This document shows positions 20,321 through 29,640 of a DNA stretch of 64,000 bases, piece after piece (position 1 is the stretch's first letter; every line of letters starts with the position of its first letter). The position numbers were made by a program, and so were the translations under genes. Location: assembly GCF_013410565.1 (NCBI RefSeq), contig NZ_JACCFO010000001.1, positions 3,038,001 through 3,102,000 of the forward strand, in the 5' to 3' direction. The DNA comes from Streptomonospora nanhaiensis (GTDB lineage Bacteria; Actinomycetota; Actinomycetes; Streptosporangiales; Streptosporangiaceae). The notes below the pieces were generated by a model. The model searched no databases, was not told the origin of the DNA, and was given only the letters and a program-made list of their open reading frames with translations.

Positions 20321-21640
20321 GTGGCCACCGTCCGTACCGCTTACTCACCTGCCGCACTGCGGCACCGGCTTCCGTTCGCGCTGGCGGTAGCGCTGAGCGT
20401 CTTCGCCGCCGCCTCGGCCTCGACCGTCGTGGCCCCGTCGCCCGCGCACGCGGGCGCCCGGCACAGCGGGGTGGTCAGCGAGAACCCCGTCAACTGGACC
20501 CCGCACGTCCTCGACGGCTCGGTCACGACCATCGCCGAGGCGGGCGGCCTCGTGGTCGCCGCCGGCGACTTCACCGAGGTCTCGGACCCCGAGGGCGAGG
20601 ACACCCTGGAGCGCGACCGGATCTTCGCCTTCGAGCCCGGCACCGGTGAGATCAGCTCGACCTTCCGGCCCGAGGTGGACGGCACCATCCGCAGCGTGGT
20701 CCCCGGCCCCGGCCGCACCGTCTTCATCGGCGGCAGGTTCGAGCACGTCAACGGCGAACCGCACCGGGGCCTCGCGCTCCTCTCCACCGTTGACGGCGAG
20801 CCGGTGGACGGCTTCTCCGCCTCGATCGACAACGGCTCGGTGTACCGCCTCGCCGCGCACGGCGGCCAGCTCTACGCGGGCGGCTCCTTCACCTCGGTCA
20901 ACGGGACCGAGCGCACGGGCGTCGCCCGGTTCGACGCCGACACCGGCGAGCTGGACAAGGGACTGGACATCACCATCTCCGAGCCCCGGCGCGGCGACCT
21001 CCGCGTGGGAGAGCTGGCGGTCAGCCCCAGCGGCGACAAGCTCGTCATCGCCGGAACCTTCACCAAGGTGGAGGGCAAGGGCCGCTACCAGATCGCCGTG
21101 ATCAACACCGGTTCGACCCCGGCCCGGCTGAGCAACTGGTCCACGAGCGCCTACAGCAAGCCGTGCGACTACGAGCGCATGAACACCTACCTGCGCCAGA
21201 TCGACTTCGCCCCGGACGGGTCCTACTTCGTGGTGGCGACGGCCGGCGGCCCCTCCATCAAGGAAGGCATCTGCAAGACGGTGGCCCGCTGGGAGTCCAA
21301 CGGTCCCGCGGGTGCCGACCCCACGTGGGTGAACCACACCGGCGGCGACGCCGTGTACTCGGTCGCGGCCACCGGCGCGGCGGTCTACGTGGGCGGACAC
21401 CAGCGGTGGATGGACAACCCCGAGGGCCAGCACGACGCCGGGCCCGGCGCGGTTGAGCGCGAGGGCATCGGGGCCATCGACCCGCGGACGGGCAAGGCCC
21501 TGCCCTGGAACCCCGGCCGCGAACGGGGCCACGGCGCCGAGGCCCTGCTGGCCACGGCCGACGGCCTGTACGTCGGCAGCGACACCACCCGCCTGGGCGG
21601 CGAGTACAAGGGCCGGATCGGCATGTTCCCGCTCAGGTGA
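20321..21640 (+). CDS. Secreted beta-propeller repeat protein
   Basis: Exported protein of 439 residues. The GTG at 20321 is preceded by GGAGG at 20310-20314. A signal peptide follows (Arg/His-containing start, hydrophobic core to about residue 38, cleavage near APSPAHA, residue 44). The mature part consists of repeated blades with patterns such as VVAAGDFTEV, VFIGGRFEHVNGE, LYAGGSFTSVNGTERTG, VIAGTFTKVEG and VYVGGHQRW. These resemble delta-60/PQQ-like propeller repeats of actinobacterial surface proteins. It lacks an anchor, so it is probably released or wall-associated. The function is unknown. Confidence 0.8.
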   Translation: MATVRTAYSPAALRHRLPFALAVALSVFAAASASTVVAPSPAHAGARHSGVVSENPVNWTPHVLDGSVTTIAEAGGLVVAAGDFTEVSDPEGEDTLERDRIFAFEPGTGEISSTFRPEVDGTIRSVVPGPGRTVFIGGRFEHVNGEPHRGLALLSTVDGEPVDGFSASIDNGSVYRLAAHGGQLYAGGSFTSVNGTERTGVARFDADTGELDKGLDITISEPRRGDLRVGELAVSPSGDKLVIAGTFTKVEGKGRYQIAVINTGSTPARLSNWSTSAYSKPCDYERMNTYLRQIDFAPDGSYFVVATAGGPSIKEGICKTVARWESNGPAGADPTWVNHTGGDAVYSVAATGAAVYVGGHQRWMDNPEGQHDAGPGAVEREGIGAIDPRTGKALPWNPGRERGHGAEALLATADGLYVGSDTTRLGGEYKGRIGMFPLR

Positions 21641-21669
21641 CGACGGCGAACTGACGCGGAACGGCGGAA

Positions 21670-21716
21670 GGACGGGCGATGGGCGGCGGGCGAAGGCCGC
21701 CGCCCATCGCCCGTCC
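21670..21716 (+). terminator. Strong terminator hairpin after the beta-propeller gene
   Basis: A perfect 20-bp stem (arms 21670-21689 and 21697-21716) encloses a 7-base loop, starting 29 bases after the stop codon. There is no T-run, as is usual in GC-rich actinomycetes. Confidence 0.8.
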
Positions 21717-23236
21717 GGACCGCGAGCGGTGGTCATCCCGCCGTCGTCCCAGGTGAGGGCCAGGGAATTGAAGCCGCTCGGCCCCGGCGTCCATGCATCG
21801 GCCGGGCGCCTGCCAGGGCGGCGGGCGACGACGCTGCGCCGGGGCTTCGGATGGCCGGGGCTTTGACAACCGGTGCCCTCGGCGGTCGGCCGAGGTCTGG
21901 TCGCGGCGGCAAGCCGGGCACTCGGCCATCGCCAAGACCCGGTCGGCGAAGGCCGCGACGATGGCACCCGGGGGCGCTGAGGGCCGGGGCGAACCCCTCT
22001 CGATTCTGTCGGCCGGTGGGCCGGGCCAACGGGGCGCCGACCAGGGCGGCGCGTGGCCACGGCCGGAGCCACCGGCCTGTCAGCCGGGACTCGGCCGCGA
22101 CGGCGGGCGGCGAGGGCGCCTGTGGCCCGGCCGCGCGACCACCGCATCTCCCCGCGCCGCAATCGGGTGGCGACGCGGGCACCAAGGGCGGCGGGGGGCG
22201 AGCCTCCAGCGGGACTCTCGGCGGGCGGCCCAGGCCCGAACGGGGCGGCGGTGGCCGCCTCTTCTCGCGCGGGGGTGTTGACGGCGCGGCTCCGGCGGGC
22301 GGGTTTGCGCAGAGGGCCGGGGCTGCGAGGTCGGCATTCGTCGGCTGGTCGAAGGGGATGCGGTGGCCGCATTTGGGTGGTGCCGCGCCGTTCTGCTGTG
22401 GGCGTCCGCGCGGGAATGCAAAAAGCCTAATGTCGATGGTATACAGCCTGCCCATTTCGACGCTTTGCCCGTTTCACAATGCCACATGAGGATTTTTCGC
22501 AGCTCAGCGGCAGAGGGTGTCCACACCATGAGACAGAATGCGCCCCTCCGTGCCCGATTTGGCCAATGCGCCCCTTTTCATGGGTGACGAGTCTGGCCTT
22601 TTCGCACGTCGGGATGACCGGGAAACGTATATCGTCAGGGGCAGGCGATTTTCGTCTCACATGCTGAGATAATCCGCCTGGACAGCGCCTTCCGTCGACC
22701 TTGCCGACGCCCCGCCGTCGCGTTCACTCATGTCGCCGAGGCGGGGGACGCCGACCACGCCAGTCCGGCGGTCGCACGCCCTCCGGCACGCCGACGTCGC
22801 TGGGCCCGGCCGTCGCGAAGGGCTCCGATGGGAGTTCGCCCGCACCCTGCGCCGCCGTCGTTACCGCCCGAGCCCACTCCGGCAGCACCGGTGAACGCCG
22901 CCCGGCCCCCTGGGCGCCTCGCCGCCGCGATGGGGCCTCGGCCGCCCACCGCCCCCGCCGGTGGGTGAACGCACTTCCGACTACCTGGCCACCCGGTCCC
23001 CTCGGCGACCGCCGAGCGGGGACGCCCCGGATCGGGTCCGCTGGGGCCGCATCCGTGTCCGGCCGGGCTCTCTCCGATCGTCCGGGCACGGAAACCGCGC
23101 TCGCCTCGACGCCTTCGGCGGCGCCTCAGATCCCCGTCAGATCCCCGCCGCCGGACGGGGCGGAGCGGGACGGTAACCCTTCCCCCGGGGCGGCTGCGGT
23201 GGCCCCGGGGGCGGCTGAGGGATTGCCGGGCTGGGT
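21717..23236. other. Gene-poor region, about 1.5 kb
   Basis: I find no credible gene. 21717-22420 is extremely GC-rich; its overlapping open frames give only Arg/Pro/Ala-rich translations. 22425-22690 is clearly less GC-rich and has small open frames on both strands (about 62 aa plus, 77 aa minus) with no recognisable family. 22700-23236 is GC-rich again. A decayed gene or inserted segment is possible. Confidence 0.5.
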
Positions 23237-23680
23237 TCAGCGCTCGGCGGTCGAACCCGGCGCGCTCGGCGCGGCCGTTGCCGCGGCGCCTTCCCCGCTC
23301 TCCTCGCGGGGCCCGTCCGCGCCCTCGCCGGACTCCTTCTCGGCGCGCTCCTGGCCGGCCGCACCGCCCTCGGTGCCGTCCTTGGGCCCGCCGGCCGCGC
23401 TCTCCGCGGCCTCGCTCCGGGCCGCCGCCTGGGCGGCGTCCTCCTTGGCGGCTCCTGCCTCCAGGCGGTCGCCGATTCCGCGCATGTTGGCGATGCCTCC
23501 GGCGATGACGGCCGACACGGCGTCCCGCTGGCGGGCCAGGAGCACGTAGCTCACCATGCCGCTGATCAGCACCGCGAGGGCGGCGGCCAGCAGGCCCCGG
23601 GCGCCCAGGAGGTACAGGACTCCGAAGGCCACCGCGAACAGCAGCAGCCGGGCTGCGGTGTAGGCGACGACGCTACGCAT
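23237..23680 (-). CDS. DUF4229 family membrane protein
   Basis: Small membrane protein of 147 residues. Two helices (about 5-25 and 29-50) surround the DUF4229 pattern ARGLLAAALAVLISGMVSYV followed by LLARQRDAVS. A long low-complexity tail rich in Ala, Glu and Gly follows. The ATG at 23680 has GAGG eight bases upstream; a longer frame exists but is less well supported. The family is actinobacterial, has no known function and is often found near menaquinone genes, which agrees with the surroundings here. Confidence 0.75.
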   Translation of the reverse strand: MRSVVAYTAARLLLFAVAFGVLYLLGARGLLAAALAVLISGMVSYVLLARQRDAVSAVIAGGIANMRGIGDRLEAGAAKEDAAQAAARSEAAESAAGGPKDGTEGGAAGQERAEKESGEGADGPREESGEGAAATAAPSAPGSTAER

Positions 23681-24069
23681 GAAAACCGCCTCACAACGGA
23701 TCAATCGGCAATAGATTGAGACGTGGGCGCGGCGCGCGGTCGGCGATGGCCGGCATGCGACCGCCCGCTTGAGGTGGCGTGCGAGCGCCTCCGCCCCGTC
23801 CTTGCCAGGGTAAGGGCTGGTCGGCGGCGCCCGGATCCGCCCCCGGCGGGAGGGCGTGGAGCGGGGCGGGCGGAAGGGCCATACCGATGATGGGACCCTC
23901 GAATCCGGACCTCCGAAATGAAGGTTACGTTCCGATCACATATCGCGCACTCGCCACCTGTTCCTCTCTGTTTTTACGAAAACTAGGGAGGAAACGGACT
24001 AACTCATGCACACTAGGGGAGCAAACGCCCGCCTCCCCCAAAGACACTTGGCGGGCCCGAAGGGGGATT
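23681..24069. other. Upstream region of bldC and DUF4229
   Basis: This 389-base divergent gap carries no gene. The part nearest bldC (about 23925-24030) is markedly less GC-rich and includes two copies of ACTAGGG about 29 bases apart. It is the likely promoter and leader of bldC. Confidence 0.45.
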
Positions 24070-24270
24070 GTGAAGGTGGAAAGAGGAAGCGAACGCTTGC
24101 TGACCCCTGGAGAGGTGGCATCCCTCTTCCGAGTCGACCCCAAGACCGTGACGCGGTGGGCCGCCTCGGGACGGATCAGCAGCATCCGCACACCCGGCGG
24201 TCACCGCCGGTTCCGCGAGTCCGAAGTCCGCGCCCTACTCCATGGAGAGCCAACCGAGTCCACGCCCTGA
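24070..24270 (+). CDS. bldC: Developmental regulator BldC (MerR-like DNA-binding protein)
   Basis: Single-domain winged-helix protein of 66 residues, nearly the whole of which is the MerR-type HTH: LLTPGEVASLFRVDPKTVTR, a short wing with RTPGGHRRF, and REVRALL-like ends. It matches Streptomyces BldC in length and motif; BldC binds direct repeats cooperatively and controls onset of differentiation. GTG 24070 follows AAGGGGG; a second GTG at 24076 is a possible alternative. The gene stands alone, with a relatively AT-rich leader. Confidence 0.92.
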   Translation: MKVERGSERLLTPGEVASLFRVDPKTVTRWAASGRISSIRTPGGHRRFRESEVRALLHGEPTESTP

Positions 24271-24447
24271 ACCGGGCGCCCGTAGGTCGCCCGCTCGTCG
24301 GAGCCCCCGCGGCGACGCGCCGTCCACCGCCACCGGGATCCTCGCTTCGCGCACACGCGCCGGAGCGACGGAGCGTCCCGCTCCCGCGTGGCCACCGGGC
24401 CAATTCGTTCCGGCGCGTTCGGAAACGATCCCGGATAGGCTGAAACC

Positions 24448-24792
24448 ATGGTGTGGCTCGCTGGCCTTATCACGCTGCTCACGATCGTGCTCTGGGTGTA
24501 CGCGTTCTTCGACGCGCTCACCAGTCCCGCCGCCGAGGTGCGCAATCTGCCGAAGATCCTGTGGCTGATCATCATCGTCCTGTTCACCCCGGTCGGCCCG
24601 CTGCTGTGGATCTTCCTCGGCCGCCCCAGGAACACCCCGGAGCCGCTGGACACCCCCGCTGAGGCCGCCTCGCTGGAGGACCTTGACCCGGCGGACTTCG
24701 AGGGCCCGTCCTCGCACGACGTCCCGCGCGGCCCCGACGACGACCCGGAGTTCCTGCGCATGCTGAACCGGCGCATCAACCCCGAGGACTAG
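24448..24792 (+). CDS. PLDc_N domain membrane protein
   Basis: Small protein of 114 residues with two hydrophobic segments (about 2-20 and 35-58) and the PLD-nuclease N-terminal-like pattern KILWLIIIVLFTPVGPLLWI followed by FLGRPR. There is no phospholipase catalytic domain. The acidic cytoplasmic tail has no recognised motif. The role is unknown; the same domain is found as short stand-alone proteins across actinomycetes. It converges on ccsB across a terminator hairpin. Confidence 0.8.
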   Translation: MVWLAGLITLLTIVLWVYAFFDALTSPAAEVRNLPKILWLIIIVLFTPVGPLLWIFLGRPRNTPEPLDTPAEAASLEDLDPADFEGPSSHDVPRGPDDDPEFLRMLNRRINPED

Positions 24793-24814
24793 CGCCGCAC
24801 ACCGCGCACACGCC

Positions 24815-24844
24815 TGCGGGCCGCCCCCACCGGGGCGGCCCGCA
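24815..24844. terminator. Bidirectional terminator between PLDc_N gene and ccsB
   Basis: A perfect 13-bp stem (TGCGGGCCGCCCC / its complement) with a 4-base loop lies between two convergent stop codons 78 bases apart. Confidence 0.8.
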
Positions 24845-24870
24845 CGTCGCGTTCCAGGGCGGAAACCCGC

Positions 24871-25926
24871 TCAGGCGTAGCTGTGCAGCCCGCTGAACAG
24901 GTAGTTCACGGCGAAGAAGTTGAACAGCAGGCAGCCGAACCCGATCAGCCCGATCCAGGTGGCCTTGCTGCCGCGCCAGCCGGCGGTGGCGCGGGCGTGC
25001 AGGTAGGCGGCGTAGGCCACCCAGGTGATGAACGACCACACCTCCTTGGGGTCCCAGCCCCAGAACCGGCCCCACGCCTCGTCGGCCCACACCGCGCCCG
25101 CGATGATCGCGAACGTCCACAGCGGGAACGCCAGCACGATGAAGCGGTGCGAGACCCGGTCCAGCAGCTCGGAGTCGGGCAGCTTGGCGGCCACCCCGCT
25201 CACCCGCTCGCCCGCCGCGCGGCGGATCTCGGTGCGCCGCGCCATCAGGTAGGCGATGGCGCCCGCCCCGGCCACCATGAACCCGCCGGTGGCGATGATG
25301 GCGGCCGACACGTGGATGGCGATCCAGTAGGAGTGCAGCGCCGGGATGACCGGCCCGGCCTCGCTGTAGAGCCAGCGCGCGGCGATCCCCAGCAGCACCA
25401 GCACCGGCAGCAGCACGAACGTGCCCAGGAACCGCGCCTGGTAGCGGACCGCGGCGTAGAGGAACGCGGCGACGCTGCACAGGCAGATCGCCACCACGAA
25501 CTCGAACATGTTGCCCCACGGCCAGCGGTCCGCGGCCAGGCCGCGGGTGGCGATCTGCCCGGCGTTGAGCAGCAGGCCCAGCGCGGTCACGACCACCGCG
25601 ATCCGGCCGACGACGTGCTGGGCGGCGCTGGGCTCGGGCTCCTCCCGGCGCAGCCGCACCTCCATGTCGTCCTCGGCGTCGAGGTCGGCCATGCCCCCGC
25701 CGCCCGCCGCCGCGGGGCCGGCTGCGCCCACCGCCGCGGGCTCGGCCGCGGCGCCCGCCGGCATCAGCCGGTTGGCGCGCAGGCGCCGGCGCCGCCCGTA
25801 GGCCGCCTCCACGGCGAACAGGAACAGCGCGATCGCGTAGGCCACGATCATCGCGATGATCAGCGAGTCGCTGACCGCGGCGAGGTTGGTGTCCACCGCT
25901 GTCTCGGCGGCGAGCGTGTGCTCCAC
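24871..25926 (-). CDS. ccsB: Cytochrome c biogenesis protein CcsA/CcsB-type (system II heme handling)
   Basis: Integral membrane protein of 351 residues belonging to the CcsA/ResC family, named CcsB in actinobacteria. It delivers heme to apocytochrome c with ResB. The tryptophan-rich WWD region is visible around residues 285-300 (FWGWDPKEVWSF), with flanking conserved His, for example in LHSYWIAIHV. An unusual ~50-residue Ala/Gly/Glu-rich loop follows the first helix. The GTG at 25926 has AAGGAG six bases upstream and starts three bases after resB. Confidence 0.9.
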   Translation of the reverse strand: MEHTLAAETAVDTNLAAVSDSLIIAMIVAYAIALFLFAVEAAYGRRRRLRANRLMPAGAAAEPAAVGAAGPAAAGGGGMADLDAEDDMEVRLRREEPEPSAAQHVVGRIAVVVTALGLLLNAGQIATRGLAADRWPWGNMFEFVVAICLCSVAAFLYAAVRYQARFLGTFVLLPVLVLLGIAARWLYSEAGPVIPALHSYWIAIHVSAAIIATGGFMVAGAGAIAYLMARRTEIRRAAGERVSGVAAKLPDSELLDRVSHRFIVLAFPLWTFAIIAGAVWADEAWGRFWGWDPKEVWSFITWVAYAAYLHARATAGWRGSKATWIGLIGFGCLLFNFFAVNYLFSGLHSYA

Positions 25927-25929
25927 CGG

Positions 25930-27543
25930 CTACTCCTTCGTGCCTGTGTCGGTCGCGGGGGTCTCCCGCAGTCGGTCTCTCAGCGAGGTGGCGAACTGGT
26001 GGAACTCGGCGGTCAGGGCCGCGTTCTCGATCTTGCTCAGCCCGGCGACCTCGACCACCGTACGCCCGTCCTCGCGGGTCCGGGCGCGCACCCAGGCGCG
26101 GCGCGGCCGCACGAACAGGGTGGCGAGCAGGCCCGCCACCGCCGTGGCGGCCGCCACCAGCGCGGGCACCCGCGCGGGGTTGCTGTTGACCTGCATGCTG
26201 ATGTAGTCGCGGTACCCGGTGAAGGTGATCTCGCCGGCGCCGTCGGGCAGCTCCCAGGTGTCGCCGGGCGACAGCTCCGGAGACTCGCCCAGTTCGCGCA
26301 TGTCGTCGGTGTAGAGCTGGTACACCGACTGCGACCCGCCGTCGTCCATGCCCAGGTCGCCCTGGTAGCCGGTGAGCGTGACCACCGGGTTGCGGGTGCC
26401 GGGGAAGGTGGAGACGAGTTCGCCGTCGGGGCCCTCGGCGGCCGACGGCAGGAACACCCCGGTGAACCCGAGCTGCTCCTCGCCGGCGTCGGGCACCTTG
26501 ATGACGCCGTCGGAGGTGAACGCGGTCTCCTCGCGGGCGATGAACGGCACCGCCTGGTCGAAGACCACCTCGCCCTCGGCGTTGGTGACGCGGAACTCGG
26601 GCGCGTAGCCGTGGCCGAGCAGGTAGATCTGCGCGCCGTCCACCGACAGCGGGTGGTTGACGGCCAGGTGGTGGCGTCCCTCGGGCGCGTCGGGCGCGGC
26701 CCGGTAGGTGAGGTCGGCGGAGAACGCGGCGGCCTGGCCGCTCAGGTCGCCCTCCTCGATGAAGCTGGCCTGGAACTCCTCGACGGTGAAGGAGAACGGC
26801 TGGAGGTCGCCCTCGTCCACGGCCGTGCCCGGGAAGAACGCGTCGTAGGAGGTCAGCGTGTTGGCGAACCCGTCGCCCTCGACCACCAGCATGTTGCCGC
26901 GGTAGCCCAGGAACGAGCCGGCGCCCAGGGCGACGAGCAGCGCCAGCAGCGCCAGGTGGAACAGCACGTTGCCGGTCTCGCGCAGGTAGCCGGTCTCGGC
27001 GGCCAGCGCGCGGCCGCCGTCAGGCTCCTCGGCGGTGTCGGCGCGGTGGCGGCGCAGCAGCGCGCGGGCGGCGGTGACCACCTGCTCGGGCGGCGCGGCG
27101 GTGGTGAAGGTCGCCGAGTAGGGCATGCGCGCGAGGTTGCGCGGGGTCTTGGGCGGGCGCGCCCGCATGGCCCGGTAGTGTGCGGCGGCGCGCGGCAGCA
27201 CGCAGCCGGTCAGCGAGACGAACAGCAGCAGGTAGATCGCCGCGTACCAGGGCGAGGAGTACACGTCGAAGAGGTAGAACCGGTCCAGCCAGGGCGCGAG
27301 GTCGGGGTGCTCCAGGAAGTAGTTGCGCACCTGCTCGACGCTGACGCCGCGCTGGGGCAGCATCGAGCCGGGGATGGCGCCCACGGCCAGCAGGAACAGC
27401 AGGATCAGCGCCGTGCGCATCGAGGTGAGGATGCGCCAGGCCCAGCGGGCCCAGCCCAGGGCCGAGAGCCGCGGGAGTTCGGGGTCGCCCGCGGGCGGGC
27501 GGGCGGCGGCCGGGGCGGTGGCGGAGGCGGATTCGGTGGGCAC
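25930..27543 (-). CDS. resB: Cytochrome c biogenesis protein ResB
   Basis: System II partner of CcsA, 537 residues. Membrane helices lie near the N-terminus (after SMRTALILLFLLAVG) and around residues 90 and 195, with one near the C-terminus. Between the last two is a large extracytoplasmic domain of about 260 residues. The GSMLPQRG pattern after the first helix is typical. GTG 27543 begins two bases after the ccdA stop, so the genes are almost certainly co-transcribed. Confidence 0.9.
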   Translation of the reverse strand: MPTESASATAPAAARPPAGDPELPRLSALGWARWAWRILTSMRTALILLFLLAVGAIPGSMLPQRGVSVEQVRNYFLEHPDLAPWLDRFYLFDVYSSPWYAAIYLLLFVSLTGCVLPRAAAHYRAMRARPPKTPRNLARMPYSATFTTAAPPEQVVTAARALLRRHRADTAEEPDGGRALAAETGYLRETGNVLFHLALLALLVALGAGSFLGYRGNMLVVEGDGFANTLTSYDAFFPGTAVDEGDLQPFSFTVEEFQASFIEEGDLSGQAAAFSADLTYRAAPDAPEGRHHLAVNHPLSVDGAQIYLLGHGYAPEFRVTNAEGEVVFDQAVPFIAREETAFTSDGVIKVPDAGEEQLGFTGVFLPSAAEGPDGELVSTFPGTRNPVVTLTGYQGDLGMDDGGSQSVYQLYTDDMRELGESPELSPGDTWELPDGAGEITFTGYRDYISMQVNSNPARVPALVAAATAVAGLLATLFVRPRRAWVRARTREDGRTVVEVAGLSKIENAALTAEFHQFATSLRDRLRETPATDTGTKE

Positions 27544-27545
27544 TG

Positions 27546-28352
27546 CTATATCACCGTCGTGTAGTCGGCCACCCAGCCCTGGAGGAGGGCGGTGAGATCG
27601 GTCCAGAGTCCGGTCGCCAGGAGCAGCCCCACCGCGACCAGCATCGCGCCGCCGGCGGCGGTGATGGCGCGGTAGTGCCGCTTGACCCGGGCGAACGCGC
27701 CGAGCGCGCGCCGGTACAGCAGCGCGGCGGCGACGAACGGCAGCCCCAGGCCCACGCAGTAGACCAGCGACAGCAGCGCGCCGCGCGCGGCGCTGCCCTC
27801 GGTGAAGGCGAGCGTCTGCACGGCCGCCAGGGTGGGGCCGATGCAGGGCGTCCAGCCCAGGCCGAACACCACGCCCAGCAGCGGTGCCCCGGCCAGGCCG
27901 GCGCTGGGCAGGCGGTGGATGCGCAGGTCGCGGTTGAGGCCGGGCAGGACCCCCATGAACATCAGGCCCAGCACCACGGTGACGGCGCCCAGGACGCGGG
28001 TGAGGGGTTCGGTGTAGTCCAGCAGCAGGCCGCCGATCCCGCCGACGAACACGCCGGCGGTGACGAACACGGCGCTGAACCCGGCGATGAACAGCAGGCT
28101 GCCCAGCAGCATGGTGCCGCGCCGGGCGGCCAGGACGTCGTCGGCGGTGGGCTCGGGGGCGCCGGGGCCCAGGGCGGCGGCGTGGGCGCGGCGGCGGGCG
28201 GCGAGGTCGGCGCCGGTCATGCCGGTGACATAGGACAGGTAGCCGGGCACCAGCGGCAGCACGCACGGCGACAGGAAGGACGCCAGGCCGGCGGCCAGCG
28301 CGAGCGGGACGGCCAGGAGCAGCGAGCCGTGGAGGACGGTGTCGGCGATCAT
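27546..28352 (-). CDS. ccdA: Thiol-disulfide transporter CcdA
   Basis: Carries reducing equivalents across the membrane to keep apocytochrome c thiols reduced. The 268-residue protein has about six helices. The two redox cysteines are in [16 protein letters not shown] (Cys30) and [13 protein letters not shown] (Cys170). ATG 28352 overlaps the stop of the upstream thioredoxin-like gene as ATGA, consistent with a partner relation. Confidence 0.92.
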   Translation of the reverse strand: MIADTVLHGSLLLAVPLALAAGLASFLSPCVLPLVPGYLSYVTGMTGADLAARRRAHAAALGPGAPEPTADDVLAARRGTMLLGSLLFIAGFSAVFVTAGVFVGGIGGLLLDYTEPLTRVLGAVTVVLGLMFMGVLPGLNRDLRIHRLPSAGLAGAPLLGVVFGLGWTPCIGPTLAAVQTLAFTEGSAARGALLSLVYCVGLGLPFVAAALLYRRALGAFARVKRHYRAITAAGGAMLVAVGLLLATGLWTDLTALLQGWVADYTTVI

Positions 28353-28996
28353 GCGGAGTCCGCGGAGTCGCCGGAGCCCGCTCCGCCGCCGTCCTCGGCC
28401 AGCACGGTCTCGACCAGGCCGGTCAGCTCGTTGTAGCCGGTCTCGCCGATGACGCGGGCGGCGATGCGGCCCTGGCGGTCCAGGACCAGGGTGGAGGGGA
28501 TGGCGGCGGGCGGCACGGTGTCGCGGAACGCCTGGGGCACCGCGCCGGGCTGGTCGAAGAGGCTGGGGTAGGCGACCTCCTGGTTCTCCTGGAAGGCCGC
28601 GGCGGCGGTGCTGTTGTCCTTGATGTTGACGCCGAGGAAGCGCAGGCCGTCGTCCTTGTGCTCGGCGTAGACCTCGTTGAGGACGGGGGTCTCGGAGCGG
28701 CAGGGGCCGCACCAGCTCGCCCAGAAGTTGACCACCAGGACGTGGCCGCGGTAGTCGGCGAGGTCGACGGGGTCGCCCTCAAGGGTCTCGCCGCTGACCT
28801 CGGGGGCGGGGCTGCGCTCGTCGGGCGCGAAGGAGGTGCTGGAGCCGTCGCCCTCGATGTAGCGGTTGTCCTGCGAGCCGGAGTCGGCGCCGGAGCCGCC
28901 GGCGCCGAAGCCCCCGGCGCATCCGGTCAGCAGGAGGAGCAGCGCCGCGGCCGCGGCGGCGGAGCGGACGCGCGCGGGCGTGGTCTTCCAGGGCAT
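28349..28996 (-). CDS. TlpA/ResA-type thiol-disulfide lipoprotein
   Basis: Membrane-anchored thioredoxin-fold protein of 215 residues. A lipobox LLTGC places the lipidated Cys at residue 26. The active site FWASWCGPC (Cys96, Cys99) and the cis-proline segment [10 protein letters not shown] mark a TlpA/ResA protein, which reduces apocytochrome c haem-binding cysteines. The chosen start is ATG 28996; a TTG at 29005 would add three residues. It is the first gene of the tlpA-ccdA-resB-ccsB operon, and CcdA is its probable electron donor. Confidence 0.9.
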   Translation of the reverse strand: MPWKTTPARVRSAAAAAALLLLLTGCAGGFGAGGSGADSGSQDNRYIEGDGSSTSFAPDERSPAPEVSGETLEGDPVDLADYRGHVLVVNFWASWCGPCRSETPVLNEVYAEHKDDGLRFLGVNIKDNSTAAAAFQENQEVAYPSLFDQPGAVPQAFRDTVPPAAIPSTLVLDRQGRIAARVIGETGYNELTGLVETVLAEDGGGAGSGDSADSA

Positions 28997-29203
28997 GGGC
29001 GTCAACCTAGAACGCGAGGTGGCAAGGGGCAGCTAGCGGCTACATGCATCAACGACGAAGTGTAGTAGATGCCTGGCCGCGGCCACCGGCGCCCCGAGGT
29101 GACGGGGCGCGCCCGCTCCGCGCGCCCGCCGAACCGACGCCTGTGCCCACCCGAGGGGCGATGGGCGGGGTTTCACCGCCCCGATCGGGTGGCGCCGTTG
29201 GGA

Positions 29204-29404
29204 CTACCCGGCCTCGACGAATGCCTCGCGGAGGTAGTCGTGCACGGCGCGTTCGGGCACGCGGTAGGAGCGACCCACGCGGATCGCGGGGAGCACACCG
29301 GAGTGCACCATTCGGTAGACGGTCATCTTGGAAACTCGCATGATCGTGGCGACTTCGGCCACGGTCAGGAACCGGACCTCGTCAAGGGGTGCCTTCACGT
29401 TCAT
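29204..29404 (-). CDS. BldC-like small helix-turn-helix protein (excisionase-type fold)
   Basis: Protein of 66 residues made almost entirely of a winged HTH: FLTVAEVATIMRVSKMTVYR followed by a wing (AIRVGRSYRVPERAVHDYL). It is the same size as BldC and shares the family, but the recognition helix differs. Streptomyces has a conserved homologue in a comparable neighbourhood next to the phosphatase and proC genes. It stands between the phosphatase gene and the cytochrome c maturation operon in its own transcription unit. The target is unknown. An excisionase role is unlikely because no integrase is nearby. Confidence 0.85.
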   Translation of the reverse strand: MNVKAPLDEVRFLTVAEVATIMRVSKMTVYRMVHSGVLPAIRVGRSYRVPERAVHDYLREAFVEAG

Positions 29405-29640
29405 TCTCCGACGCCCTCACTTCCGGACGTGAGCGTAGATGTCCCAGCCTCTGTCATCCGGCGCCAAGACCCCATCGCCGCGCCGGAGTGTTCTTCGGTA
29501 ACTGCTGACACGTCCGGTTTCAGGGTAGATCCGGGTGCACGGCATTGAAAGGCCGGTTTTGCTGTCCCTGCAGCTACATGAGAGTCGGGGGTCGCGTGAG
29601 GTTTAGGAAGTGGGTACCGCCGTCCCGCCGCAGATAGCCG

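Noticed and set aside
22470-22490. Rex-like half-site TTTCACAA
   Set aside because: Only one half of the palindrome is present and no gene lies close by.
22427-22660. 77-residue minus-strand open frame in the low-GC island
   Set aside because: Contains several Cys and Lys, unlike the shadows, but no ribosome site, no recognised family, and an equally plausible frame on the other strand. Kept only as an observation.
26372-26608. Small plus-strand frame inside resB
   Set aside because: Antisense shadow of a well-supported gene.
29204-29404. Excisionase of a mobile element
   Set aside because: The fold is shared, but no integrase, attachment repeats or phage genes are near; the BldC-like reading fits better.
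29414-29431. CTCAC-N8-GTGAG inverted repeat upstream of the small HTH gene
   Set aside because: Only five-base arms; likely by chance, not strong enough for an operator call.
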